This document shows, in pieces, positions 29,487-38,808 of a DNA stretch of 46,277 nucleotides (position 1 is the stretch's first letter; each line of letters starts with the position of its first letter). The stretch comes from Clavaria fumosa (taxonomy: Eukaryota; Basidiomycota; Agaricomycetes; Agaricales; Clavariaceae). A program made the translations under genes and the position numbers. The DNA is taken from NCBI GenBank assembly GCA_951802425.1, contig CATOQE010000003.1:1-46277 (forward strand). The letters run 5' to 3'. The notes under the pieces are model-generated. The model saw only the letters and a program-made list of their open reading frames with translations. It was not told the origin of the DNA and searched no databases.

Positions 29487-30686
29487 TCATGGCTTCAGTT
29501 TTTGGGGCTTTCTGAAGTATTGCAAGTTTGCATGGTCGGTCCATATCTCGAAGGTTTCATCCACTCCTATGAGATATGCTCTCCACTCTCTCAACACTCT
29601 GATAACCGCAAGGAGCTCCTTGTCATAGATGTCATAATTCTTTTCGGCCGCTGTGAGGGCCTCGGAGATGTAGTCGACTGGCCTCCAGGTCCCATCGGGC
29701 TGCTGCTGGGAAAGAACCCCACCTGTTGCGAGGTTACTAGCGTCTGTTTCTACTTTCCACCTGCCCGTATCCTGGTGTAGAGCAAGGACCGGGGCTGAAA
29801 CGAGCGCTCCTTTCACGTCCAGGAAAGCCGCAACCTGTTCGCTCTGCCAGCACCAGGGGACGTTACCGGTGAGCTTAAACAGGGGTCTGGCTCGCGAGGA
29901 CAGATTAGGGATGAACCTCCGCAGGTGGTTGATCATTCCCAGGAAACGTTGGAGTTCCTTGACATTTCGGGGCTCTGGCCAGTTTCGGATTGCTTCCGCC
30001 TTGGCCAGGTCGTGCTCGAGTTGGTTGTGCGAGAGCCTGAGCCCTAGGTAGAATACCTCTGTCTTCTCGAACTCACACTTGCTCAGTCGGAGGCACAGTC
30101 CATTGTCGCGGAACCTCTGCAGGACTCGGTCCATCCAGAAACGGTGGGTCGCGAGGTCGTCCACGAAGATAATGACGTCATCGATATATGCGAGTACATG
30201 TCCGCCGGCAATTTCTTCTCTCAAGATATGGTTCATAAATCTCTGGAAGGTTGCGGGAGCATTCTGGAGCCCAAACCACATTACCGTGGGTTCGAACAAA
30301 CCTCGCAATGTCAAGAAGGCGCATCTCTCCTGGTGTCCTTCCCACAGCCTCATCGATGGAAACCCTCCCTTCGCGTCAATCTTGGAAAAGATCCTGGCTC
30401 CTCGCAGTTTGTCTACACAATCACGGATGCACGGCAATGGAAACTTATCCTTAATCAAAAACAAGTTGAGGCGTGAGTAATCAATGATGGGCCGGAGCTT
30501 GTCTTTTTCTTGCTTGAAAAAGAACGGGCTGGCATAGGGGGATTTGGAGGGCCTTATCCTTCCTGAAGCCAGCTGCTCGTGGATCCACCTATTCATTTCT
30601 GTCATTTCCTCTCTAGTCAGCAAGTACAGTTTGGAGGATAAGTGCCCTGGGTCCTTGCGGAACTCAATCTTGATGTCAAAATCAGG
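29487..30686 (-). pseudogene. GYP-4 reverse transcriptase and RNase H
   Basis: RT blocks: PIIDYSRLNLFLIKDKFPLP, SKIDAKGGFPSMRLWEGHQE, FGLQNAPATFQRFMNHILRE and the active site LAYIDDVIIF with both catalytic Asp. RNase H follows with WKVETDASNLATGG, YDKELLAVIRVL and IWTDHANLQYF, supplying D, E, D. The frame begins after TGA 30687-30689 and closes at TGA 29487-29489, where the downstream residue order (KP-R-QIRW expected) supports CGA. Apart from the two stops the enzyme looks complete. Confidence 0.94.
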
Positions 30687-31418
30687 TCACGGTTTGGGTA
30701 ACTCATCCCATTTTGCTTCACTAAAGACCGTTGGATATAGCAACGGCCAGTCGGGCATATCTCCAGAGTCCGAAAAGCGAATGTCTATGGTTGTCTGTAG
30801 CGCATTGTCCCATATACTGCCTTTAGGATAGGCCCAAGGGCTCGCGAGATGTGGGTCAAAGTGGCAACTTGTGGGGCAGCGCGTGAAGGAAACCTTGCCT
30901 AGTGGCCAATTGATCTTGGGGTTGTGTTTGGACAGCCAGTCGTGCCCCAAGATGATCTTGTGCGATTTGGCAGCTCCGAGCAAGAAGTGTATTCGCTCCT
31001 GGTGGTCCCCTATCGTTAGCAGGAGGTCGATGCCGTAGTGGATCGGTCCGTTCTTGTTTGCTGATCCGTCCACATTGTACACTTTGATCGGGTTTTGTAG
31101 TGGGACGGGTTCCAGTCCAAGTTCCTTACACCAGGCCAGGTCCATAAAACAATTGGTACATCCTGAGTCGATCAGGACCTTAACACCTCCCCATTCAGCC
31201 ATAGTCAGAGTTTCAAAGTGCACTGGTAAGGTCAACTCTCTCTTCTGCCTCTTTGGTTTCTCTTCCGCGACTTTTGTTGTTCTGTTGTCCTCAAGTTCGT
31301 TCGCGCTCCGAGCATGTCTCCGTTGCAAGATCGTGTATTTGGGTATACTTGCTACAGGTATAGGGGCAGGGGCGGGAACGTTGCTTGTACTATTACAGAG
31401 ACGCGAGTTTGGACTCAC
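30687..31418 (-). pseudogene. GYP-4 aspartic protease and linker (start of pol)
   Basis: Retropepsin motif VLIDSGCTNCFMD with the catalytic Asp, followed by the conserved flap and ILGHDWLSKHNPKINW segments. This frame is in -1 register to gag. It opens before the gag stop and contains the frameshift site region, so it is probably made only as a Gag-Pol fusion. The GTG at 31418 is an artefact of ORF calling, not a likely start. It ends at TGA 30687-30689, where the related GYP-2 copy has an Arg codon (CGC). Confidence 0.92.
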
Positions 31419-31439
31419 TGCGTCTCTTCTCCAAAACCC
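31397..31439 (-). promoter_or_regulatory. predicted -1 ribosomal frameshift signal
   Basis: Slippery heptamer G GGT TTT (31433-31439) in the gag register, 5-nt spacer, then an 8-bp stem AGAGACGC (31420-31427) / GCGTCTCT (31397-31404). The loop contains a further 4-bp stem GAGT/ACTC (31405-31416). The gag stop (31415-31417) lies in the loop. The pol frame is open across the slip site. Confidence 0.8.
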
Positions 31440-32809
31440 TGCTCCTGGGTGGGAGCCAGTGGGAGCTGTTGTTGTTGTTGCTGGGCCTGCGGGGCACCAG
31501 CCATCTGTCTCTCTCTCTCGTATATCGCGAGCCTGTCGCAGAGTAGCGCGAGTTCATTCTCATATTCTTCCACCTCTACTGGGCCAGGGACCATCACGCG
31601 AACCTGCGGCCTTGGGACATAGGGTCGCGAGTCCGGGAGGTGGCAGTTTCGGGCGATGTGACCCACCTGGCCACAGCGGAAGCATCGACGTTCAACCGCA
31701 GGAGCCCGCATCTGGTCCACGATCATCCTGTCACCGGCACCAGCAGGACGGGGCATGATCTGAGGAGCAGGGGCGCGTTGCTGCTGCTGCGGCACGGAGG
31801 GGAAGCGAGGCGCGGGTTGCGGTGGGTTCGGGTAGTGTGGAGGCGTAGGGAGTGGTCGCGACTGCTGGAATTGGGTAGGGGCGGGGCGGCTGGCGTTTTG
31901 CTCGCATATAATGGTGTTGAGTCTCCTCTGTTGGGCGTCCAACGTTTCGACCAGTTGCTTCCATTGGGCATAGGTGACTGGCATGGGGTTGACGTTGTAG
32001 ACCCGCGTGGTCAGCCTCCGGTTGAGGTTCATCTCCAACCAGTGGATTAACACGTCCGAGTCGTCGACCGGGTCCAACTCTGCCTTGCGCATCAATGTTT
32101 CGAATAGAGCGAAGAACTCCGCGGCTTCTAGCGCTCCCTGTTTCAACTTGGCAATATCGTTTAGGGTGGTCGCCATGATGTTAGGGTCATCGAAGGCCCT
32201 GCGCAGATCCAGGACGAAATCTTCCCAAGTCCCGGCTACTCCAGCATTTAGGATCTCATCACCCCGCATGTTCGCCCATTCTGCTGCGAATCCTTCTCCT
32301 GTAATCTTACTCAGCGCAAACAAGATCTTGTTCAGATCACTGGCATAGAGCCCCTGGTTTCCCAGGAACTGTAGTCGGAGGGACCTGAGGAAGGTCCAGA
32401 AATTCTTCTTATTTCCATCAAAAGATGGAACGGCTAGGTCCAGCCTCGGCATTGGGGCTGCGGGGATGGCGTCTGCCATTTCGGGTGCGGGCAAGGGCGG
32501 CGGTGAGGGTTCTGGCGGTGATGGACTCGCAGGTTGGGGTCACGGTTCCGGTTCTGGAGTCGCAGGTGATTGTGGTGGTGGTGGTGGTGACGGTGCTGGC
32601 CGGGCTAGGCGCTCGTCTAAACTCGCGAAGTCTATGGGGGGCTCGGTATGAACTGGTGGTGCTGGGGGGGATGGGGTTGATGGGATGACAGATGAAGGCG
32701 AGGGGTTGGTAATCATGGGTGATGAATTGTTCGATTCCGATGAGGCTAAGCTCTGTCTGGATCGCCACGGAAACGTGCGTGGGTTCGTTCGTCGACTCGT
32801 CGTTGTCAC
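31415..32809 (-). pseudogene. GYP-4 gag, main part (capsid and zinc knuckle)
   Basis: 465-codon register with one TGA at 32540-32542. N-terminal part is Pro-rich (ARPAPSPPPPPQSPATPEPE). The capsid-like region starts at LAVPSFDGNKKNFWTFLRSL and includes GTWEDFVLDLRRAFDDPN. The zinc knuckle is intact (CFRCGQVGHIARNC). A Gln-rich tail follows before TGA 31415-31417. The intact Gag builds the virus-like particle and binds the RNA. The true start lies upstream in another register (33191), so an indel near 32700-32800 separates the two parts. Confidence 0.9.
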
Positions 32810-33191
32810 TGTTCACGTAGTCCTCGAGGTCGTCGAGGTTAATGTCAATGGTGCTGTGTATGGGCGATCTCGTGCCTGAGGTCGCGGAATCTGGTAGGGC
32901 AGCTCTCAGTGCCTCTCTCAATCTCTCTTCTTGTCGACTCTGTTCCTGTGCATACAACCTTGCGAAATAGGGGGCAAGTCGTCTCTCCTCCTCAATAATC
33001 CACAGTTCGAAAGGGCGTAGCTCTCGCGGTCTCAGTACCACAGTTTCCATCTCCAATATGTCGGATTCCGTCGGGGCGTCTGGGTAGAATTCTGTTCTTA
33101 TGCGGGCGTCAAAGTATCAGGCCCAATATTCGTCCTCACCAAAATCTAGGACCGTGGTGAGCCACTCGTCTGTTATGTCTTCATTATGCAT
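32418..33191 (-). pseudogene. GYP-4 gag, N-terminal part in a shifted register
   Basis: Opens at ATG 33191 (MHNEDITDEWLTTVLDFGED), 112 bp downstream of the primer-binding site. It has one TGA at 33117-33119 (CGA expected). An acidic/helical protein follows (FELWIIEEERRLAPYFARLY, then LDDLEDYVNSDNDES). From about 32750 the other register (see 31415-32809) becomes the more protein-like one, although this register stays open to 32418. I infer one ancestral gag split by an indel. Two overlapping ORFs cannot be excluded. Confidence 0.7.
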
Positions 33192-33302
33192 CGGGTACGC
33201 CAGGATGATTCTCTCGTCGTTCTGTTGCACACGACGGGCAGGGGGTAGGGAGAAAGCTAGGCTGACCGGGGGTTGACAGGGTCGAGGTAGCAAGGGGTGG
33301 AT

Positions 33303-33312
33303 GTTGAAATTG
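33303..33312 (-). promoter_or_regulatory. candidate self-priming primer-binding site of GYP-4
   Basis: Immediately after the 5' LTR the minus strand reads CAATTTCAACAT. ATTTCAAC is exactly complementary to GTTGAAAT at 33366-33359 in the LTR. The next pair outward is C versus T, consistent with CpG decay. It is not similar to a tRNA 3' end. Confidence 0.55.
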
Positions 33313-33853
33313 TGTCAGTCCAAGTCCCTCACAGAAGCAAGAAGGGGAAAGAAGCTCGATTTCAACGTAGGGAACTACACACATTACAAAGGTACTATAT
33401 ATACTGGGGAAAGGGGGCTGTGTAGGGGACGAGTCATAAAAAGGGGAATGAGGCTACGCGCACTGAGTCGCATGGAATAGGGGAGGCAGTACAGGGAAAA
33501 GGGGATACCAAATACAGAAGGTAGCGGCAAGGGATGGATAAGGGGAAAGTGACAAGAGAAATGCTTAGCATGGGCTTGGCTGGCTGTGGAGGGGCCTGGA
33601 TTAGTCCCGATTAGGGTAGATTACTTGATGAGAGCTGTCAGAGGAATTATTGCTGATCTGCCTCCATCACGAATTGCAAAGCGTGGGAAAAGGTCGAGGA
33701 ACGTGGGCGTGGGCACGTGGCGGCGCTTATCGGGAGCTCATAGGCACCGCTGCATGGTCGCGGAGGGTCACGTGGTCCCATACTCGGCCCTCGTAACTAG
33801 TCCCTAGCGCGTTGTGGATTCAGTGACGGCGGCTTACGTAATGGATCCTGACA
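33313..33853 (-). repeat. GYP-4 5' LTR (541 bp)
   Basis: Pairs with 27299-27858. Keeps more CpG than the 3' copy at several sites. TATATATA lies at 33396-33403 on the minus strand, about 32-35 nt upstream of ACGTTGAAAT (33368-33359), the predicted RNA start. Confidence 0.95.
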
Positions 33854-34504
33854 CTAATAGCATAGTCCTTGTGCAGATGGAGTATCTGCGCTTTCTTTCA
33901 CTGCAAGCTAACCACTCAAGCTAGTCTTTTGAAATTTTGTGTGCCTATATCTACCCCTCTAATCCTCAATCTCCATGGTTTACATTTTCCCAAAACCTAT
34001 TTCGCAATGCATGCCAGAGCTGCTGACCAAACCAGTCAAAATTCTCCCATTTATCAAAACCAACCATAGGATTCCAAAACAAATGGAATTCTATACTGGG
34101 CCATCCCATACCTATCATATTCCATCCCTCTCTCTCCCCTCCCATCACCCACAAAGCAACAATTCCAGCATACAGTCAGAATCCAGTTCTCACAGTCCTC
34201 ACACAGTTTGTACTTGTGGTGGCACCTAAATCAAATGGGATCACATTGAAAGATTGAGTATAGTGCATGAATAATACACCCTGACTTTGTTTCAATTACT
34301 CTGCCACATCCAGGACTACAGTTGCCTTCCTACAAACCTAAACAACAACAGTACCCATACAAGTTTGTAGGCCTCACAGCACAAGATCTAACTGTGAAAA
34401 TCTCTTGAAATTGATCATGGATGCTCTAAATGATGACCACTATCATATAACATGCCAAACAGACCAAACTGTTTTTCTGCGAATGGTCCCTTGTTGCTCC
34501 TATC
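33854..34504. repeat. repeat R1, copy 3 (complete 651-bp unit)
   Basis: Starts CTAATAGCATAG directly at the right end of GYP-4 and ends TTGCTCCTATC, the same end as in the tandem units at 39612-41770. R3 copy 2 follows. Confidence 0.9.
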
Positions 34505-34838
34505 CTGCTACCCACAACACTTGGCCAATGCAGCATTGGCCAACTTCTGTTAAATAATTTCCAATAATCACCAAAATATTCATATGCCTAGTTCCCATTT
34601 TTGGCACCATCTTTTGTATGGAAACCACATCCCACTTTCCATCTGTTCCAAAGATCCCCATTATTCTTGATATTAAATGAGCATGGCACATTGGCTATAT
34701 CTCAGCAAACACTTCATATATTTTCATCAGACTTTGTGAGTAGATGCATACCTATGAGCAGTATCTTCAGTAATATTTATATGAATTTACATGATTTAAT
34801 GTAAAGGGTAGAGTGGGTGTGCAGATGAAGCAGAAGTG
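34505..34838. repeat. repeat R3, copy 2
   Basis: Near-identical to 26968-27295, including the 23-bp near-palindrome at 34521-34543. Beyond it (34839-35003) is a G-rich stretch of GGTGAG words with no second copy. Confidence 0.85.
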
Positions 34839-35003
34839 TGAGCCAGGGTGAGAGTGAAGATGATTGTGAGAGTGACAGAGTAAATGGGGTGGGTGAGGGT
34901 GAGTAAGAGTGTTCATGAAGGTGAAGGTGAGGGGTGAAGGTGACTGAGAGTGGGGTTCAGGCTTCTTTTCTCATGACTGTGATGGTCCCTTGCCCTTCAC
35001 AGG

Positions 35004-35117
35004 TGTAATACTTTCTATCCCTCAAATGAACTGGACTCAATGGTATATTGAGCTAGTAGTTCTAAGTAGAGGGATCCACCCCTCTGTACAGTTGTGACAC
35101 AGTATATATATGTGAGT
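35004..35117 (-). mobile_element. LTR-G fragment
   Basis: Matches 44060-44178: TATCCCTCAAA, GAACTGGACTCAATGG, CTGTACAGTTGTGACA and the TATATATA box. It is truncated where LTR-B sequence begins. Confidence 0.75.
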
Positions 35118-35121
35118 GGCC

Positions 35122-35361
35122 TATCAGGACCCATTCATTTTCCCTTACCCAAGCAGACTCTACTGACACTTATGAACCTCCCAACAGCCTTCTACAACCT
35201 TGCGAGCCCTTTTACACACTTCTGGAACCTGCAGTCCCCTTCCAGAAGCCTCTCCGACCTTCCCTGCTCTTACATGACACTCACAACCACCAGGCTGTAC
35301 TTGCAATGCCCTTCCCTAACACACCTTATGCATACCTACCACCTGAACCCCATTGCACATC
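35122..35361 (+). mobile_element. LTR-B fragment (5' end), plus strand
   Basis: ATCAGGACCCATTCATTTTCC through TACCACCTGAACCCC is collinear with 11994-12225. It is interrupted by LTR-C at 35362. Confidence 0.75.
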
Positions 35362-36015
35362 TGTTATGGATCTGGTACTGGGTGCAGTCAGAAATGAGTC
35401 ACTGAGAATCAGGATGACTCAGACAGGTCCTCAATTCCTTATGCAGTTGGCCTACAGGACTAGTAGACCCTCCAGTTCCATACCTTCCTGCTAACAGTAT
35501 TGAAACCAACACTGCTAGCAAGGCATTGCTTTGGGCAGATATTATTATTAGTTAGTAACCTAAGTCACAACATCCCATGGGCTTAGCCATTGTACAGTAG
35601 AACAGCTTGTACCCTATACCAAGATATCTGTAACTTGCTCAATACTTACCGCGCCGAGGGAGTCGGCATAGGGCGGCTCGATCAAAGCCTGGGTACCCTT
35701 GGGTACCCAGATCACTTGACCAGACTAAGTCCTTAGTCAGCAATTACTAGATTTAGTTCAACTAGATTTAGTCCTTAGTTTAACTAAATTTGTCCTTAGC
35801 TCCTTGCTGGGCTAGACATAGGCTTAATCCTCTTGGGGGATGGTGTAATCGATAAGTGGGTATGTAATGATGCCTGCAACGTGAGGTTCTGTCAGCTATT
35901 TATACTCAAATTTGCATATCTACTACATTTGGAAAGATTCAACATAGCTCCTTAACTAGTAATCCTAACATACCATTTAAGGACTCTAAATTAAGGAGAA
36001 TTTGGTAGGTTTACA
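35362..36015 (+). mobile_element. LTR-C copy 2
   Basis: TGTTATGGATCTGG start and high similarity to 7765-8705. It lacks the 275-bp middle of copy 1 (junction at CATTG) and ends in the shared GGTTTACATAT/GCTTTACATAT block. The flanks show no duplication. Confidence 0.7.
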
Positions 36016-36026
36016 TATCAGGCAGG

Positions 36027-36723
36027 TGTCACAACCCAACACACCCCACTATGGGCCGCCTGATGCACCCGCACACACCACGACTACTCCTGATGTAATT
36101 CCGCCGCCCGACTGCTGTCCCAAATCGACAATCAGCAATACCATGTGTGGGTCGAAATTCCAACATACTCCGCATGCTTTGCCATTGTTCAGCTGACATC
36201 AGGAAACTTGGGAAACAAGTGGAGTCAGTTTAGGACTTGCAGGGTGGTCACCAGATGAGTTAATGAAGGTCCCTTAACAATATTAGATTTGGGGATTTGG
36301 ATACTGTGGCTGAAACATGTTTCTGGGCAATTCCTTGGTCTTTGTTTTATAACTTCTTCTTTGCAGATTTTCTCCTACGCTATCCTATTTTAGATACCAC
36401 TTACTATATAAACCCCAAGGTTGTAGTAGTTACTACAGCATACAACATAAACTCGATTACCCGCTTATGCACAAGGATCGCTGTCGAGAGCTGCCTCAGG
36501 TACTGGACTGGGCATCACATAGTGGCCACCCTCTCATGTGGTCTCCAGGTCAAAACCCCCCCTTATGTTGTTCTGCTACCTCCCACCTCCTCCTGTTGTA
36601 TCTGCACCTCTTCCTGCCAATGCAGCTTGCATGCAGAATTCCCTCTCACCATCAGAATTTTGCTGCACCCTCCCTCACTGTCATTTACACTTGTATTTTG
36701 GTGGAATTGACCTACTCTTGACA
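36027..36723 (+). mobile_element. LTR-D, 697 bp (5' LTR of GYP-3)
   Basis: TGTCACAACCC start and CTCTTGACA end. The right end is fixed independently by the fragment at 6940, which begins with the same inverted terminus. TATATAAACC at 36405 and the motif AGCATACAACATA 32 nt downstream make a promoter. A matching primer-binding site follows the LTR, and gag starts 70 bp after its end. Confidence 0.78.
36405..36449 (+). promoter_or_regulatory. LTR-D TATA box and predicted transcript start
   Basis: TATATAAA at 36405-36412. AGCATACAACATA at 36437-36449 is the predicted 5' end of the RNA and pairs with 36725-36737 except at two adjacent positions. Confidence 0.6.
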
Positions 36724-36724
36724 G

Positions 36725-36737
36725 TATGTCATATGCT
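36725..36737 (+). promoter_or_regulatory. candidate self-priming primer-binding site of GYP-3
   Basis: TATGTCATATGCT begins one base after the LTR end. Its reverse complement AGCATATGACATA matches the transcript-start motif at 11 of 13 positions. The two differences are TG against CA at the same dinucleotide, as expected if an ancestral CG decayed on opposite strands in the two places. Confidence 0.6.
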
Positions 36738-36792
36738 TTGCCAAAGACACCCCAACCCAACCTGCCGAGGATGTGCTTGAGGTCCCATCGGG

Positions 36793-37695
36793 ATGAAACA
36801 GTGCCACCTCAGGCCCCCTCGCCATCCATACACACCCGACCAACAACCTTTGGGTCCCCAGACACCTTGCCATCCATACACACCCGACCAACAACCTTCG
36901 GGTCCCCAGACCCCTCGCCATCCATACACACCCAACCAACAACCTTCAGGTCCCCAGACCCCGGCCTCTGTGTCCACTTCGTTAGGGATGATGCTCGGAC
37001 AAGGTTTGGTTTCCTCGGGGAGCTCCAACCCCTTGGTCCCAGTAACCCTGTATCCTCCCGCTCCACCCACAATGCCTCCAAGCCCTACTCCACTACCTCG
37101 ACCCTCAGTCCCTGCTCTTGTGTTGAGATATACACTTACACCAGTACTACCCCCACTATCCCTACTCACAACTAACTACTCTGGAGTGCTACCAGTGCTT
37201 CCTTTTCCGATACCCAGTGTCAACCCACCATCCTCAGCATGAGGGTCACGATGTCTGCTGCTGCCAACCCTGAGCCTCCCGCCACAGTTGCCACCACGAC
37301 CTTTCGAGATTCCGGGGATTCCGCAAGGAATTCCACCAGCAGTACCTCCTGTGGTACCCATCGGAAATCTGCCCGCCAGTCTGCCATACTACATCTACTA
37401 CCCAGCACCTGGAGACGATGGCCCCAAACTCAAGGAGCCCGACGTCTTCACGGGTAAGGACCCAGCATGGCTAACAATGTTCATCTTGCAGTGCATTACA
37501 TGGTTTCTGGGGAAGCCACAGAAATTCGCTACTGATCGGGATTGTGTTCTATTCGCCACGTCGTATCTCCGAGATCAAGCAAATACCTGGTGGATGCCAT
37601 ACCTTGTCCAGCAACCGCCCCCCACAATGTTGGACAATTGGGATAACTTCACCATGGAATTATTTCTGGTATTCAGAAACCCCCCCCACATATGA
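36793..37695 (+). pseudogene. GYP-3 gag, N-terminal and capsid part
   Basis: 301-codon frame with one TGA at 37240-37242 (CGA expected). The first third is Pro-rich with three 16-residue repeats (HPYTPDQQPLGPQTPC type). After the stop the frame continues as PPRPFEIPGIPQGIPPAVPP into the capsid-like region YYPAPGDDGPKLKEPDVFTG, RDCVLFATSYLRDQANTWWM and DNWDNFTMELFLVF. These are typical of Ty3/Gypsy gag. The frame breaks at 37695 and similarity continues in other frames (37692-37883). Expected role: particle assembly and RNA binding. Confidence 0.85.
36822..36965 (+). repeat. three 48-bp tandem repeats in GYP-3 gag
   Basis: Three units in exact 48-bp register starting CCATCCATACACACCC. The differences are mostly C/T, keeping the 16-residue period in frame. 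Confidence 0.95.
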
Positions 37696-38344
37696 CTTCG
37701 AAGAGCGTGCTGCATAATTTGAAGATGCCCAACAATTCCCGCATCACAGAATACATCGTCACCTTCAATTCGCACGCACCCTACACTGGATACAATGACA
37801 CCGTGCTCGCCAACTGCATCAAAGACCAGTTTCAATACACGAGTCGAGAGCAGGAGTTCACCGGACTCCGTCAACAAGCTTAGGCCTTTGAGCAGCGATA
37901 CTGACAATGCGAGGAAGAACAAGGCCGCTTTCCGACATCCGTCCAATACAGAAAGCGACCCGGCGACTCGTCGTGCGGAGATTTGTCAAACCCGATGAAA
38001 GACCGCAACGCGAAACCCGCCAACAACCAATCCTCGAACCGCCCTGCGCCCACTCCAGTAACCAACCCCATCATGACATCCACTCCGGCCAAACCTGCCT
38101 CGACCCCTGTAACGAAGCCGAAGGAGGGAAAGATGGAGAAATCCACACCTTGCAGACCACTCTCCACTGGGCTGCTGGACTTTGCTTATATTGCATGGGT
38201 CAAGGGCATTTCTCGAATACATGCCCGTTGATCCCCGCTAACTGCAAGTCTGCTGCCCGTGCCACCCTCACATTTACCATGACCGCAGCTGAGCCCTTGG
38301 CCAGCGACAAGTTGGGAAATGCTCCAGCATCTCAAGGCATGTAG
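37696..38344 (+). pseudogene. GYP-3 gag, C-terminal part with zinc knuckle, frameshifted
   Basis: Pieces in three frames. 37692-37883 (NSRITEYIVTFNSHAPYTGY, then KDQFQYTSREQEF) is the helical C-terminal capsid segment, ending at a TAG. A Pro/Thr/Lys-rich linker follows (NRPAPTPVTNPIMTSTPAKP). The zinc knuckle CLYCMGQGHFSNTC (C-x2-C-x4-H-x4-C, complete) lies in the frame ending at 38344. At least two indels and one stop are needed to join them. Confidence 0.8.
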
Positions 38345-38352
38345 GGAGATTC

Positions 38353-38763
38353 TTGAGTTGCGATATTGCCATAGATACCAATACTGATACCTGTACCATG
38401 GATGAACTCCCCTTATACACGGTTCTGTCATCTATTTCTTCTGCTGCCTTTTTGATTTCCGTTGTTATTCTGCAAATTAGCAATACCCCTGTACCCACAC
38501 TTGTAGATTGTGGAGCTACCGAATGTTTCGTTTTGCCCGACTTTACACCTTTGAAATTCCGTTCAACACTAACCCGCCCTATACAACTTAGGCTATTTGA
38601 CGCGTCCATCGCAGGACTGATCACCCAAGTGACCGACCAACAATTCTGCTTTGAGGACAGCACAATGCACACTGAACGTTTCTATGTTACCCAACTCCAT
38701 TCGGATGTGAAGGTCATACTCAGACTGTCATGGCTTTGGAAACACAACCCAGACATCGATTGA
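38353..38763 (+). pseudogene. GYP-3 aspartic protease
   Basis: TPVPTLVDCGATECFVLPDF carries the retropepsin active site, with Cys in place of the usual Ser/Thr in D-S/T-G. The C-terminal hydrophobic motif (KVILRLSWLWKHNPDID, usually I-L-G-x-x-W-L) is present. The frame stops directly after NPDID at a TGA where Trp is usual. It lies between the zinc knuckle and the RT linker, in the standard order. Confidence 0.82.
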
Positions 38764-38808
38764 CCAACCCTCTCGATACGATTCCGCAATTCCGATGCCT
38801 GACCACTG

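Larger units (their letters stand above)
27299..33853 (-). mobile_element. GYP-4: full-length Ty3/Gypsy chromovirus, 6555 bp
   Basis: On the minus strand the order is 5' LTR, primer-binding site, gag, protease, RT, RNase H, integrase, chromodomain, polypurine tract, 3' LTR, the Ty3/Gypsy order. Both LTRs have TG...CA ends and differ by some 20-30 substitutions, nearly all CG versus TG/CA, plus an indel of about 19 bp. Coding is disrupted by five TGA codons and one frame change in gag. The flanking 5-mers (GTATG left, CTAAT right) do not match, so one flank has been altered since insertion: R1 abuts the right end directly. Confidence 0.95.

Noticed and set aside
31054..31758. 234-codon plus frame opposite GYP-4 gag
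   Set aside because: Antisense shadow of gag and protease, which have clear motifs on the minus strand.
27299..33853. RIP as the cause of the stops in GYP-4
   Set aside because: RIP would turn CAG/CAA into TAG/TAA widely; the stops seen are TGA from CGA, and CpA sites are largely intact.
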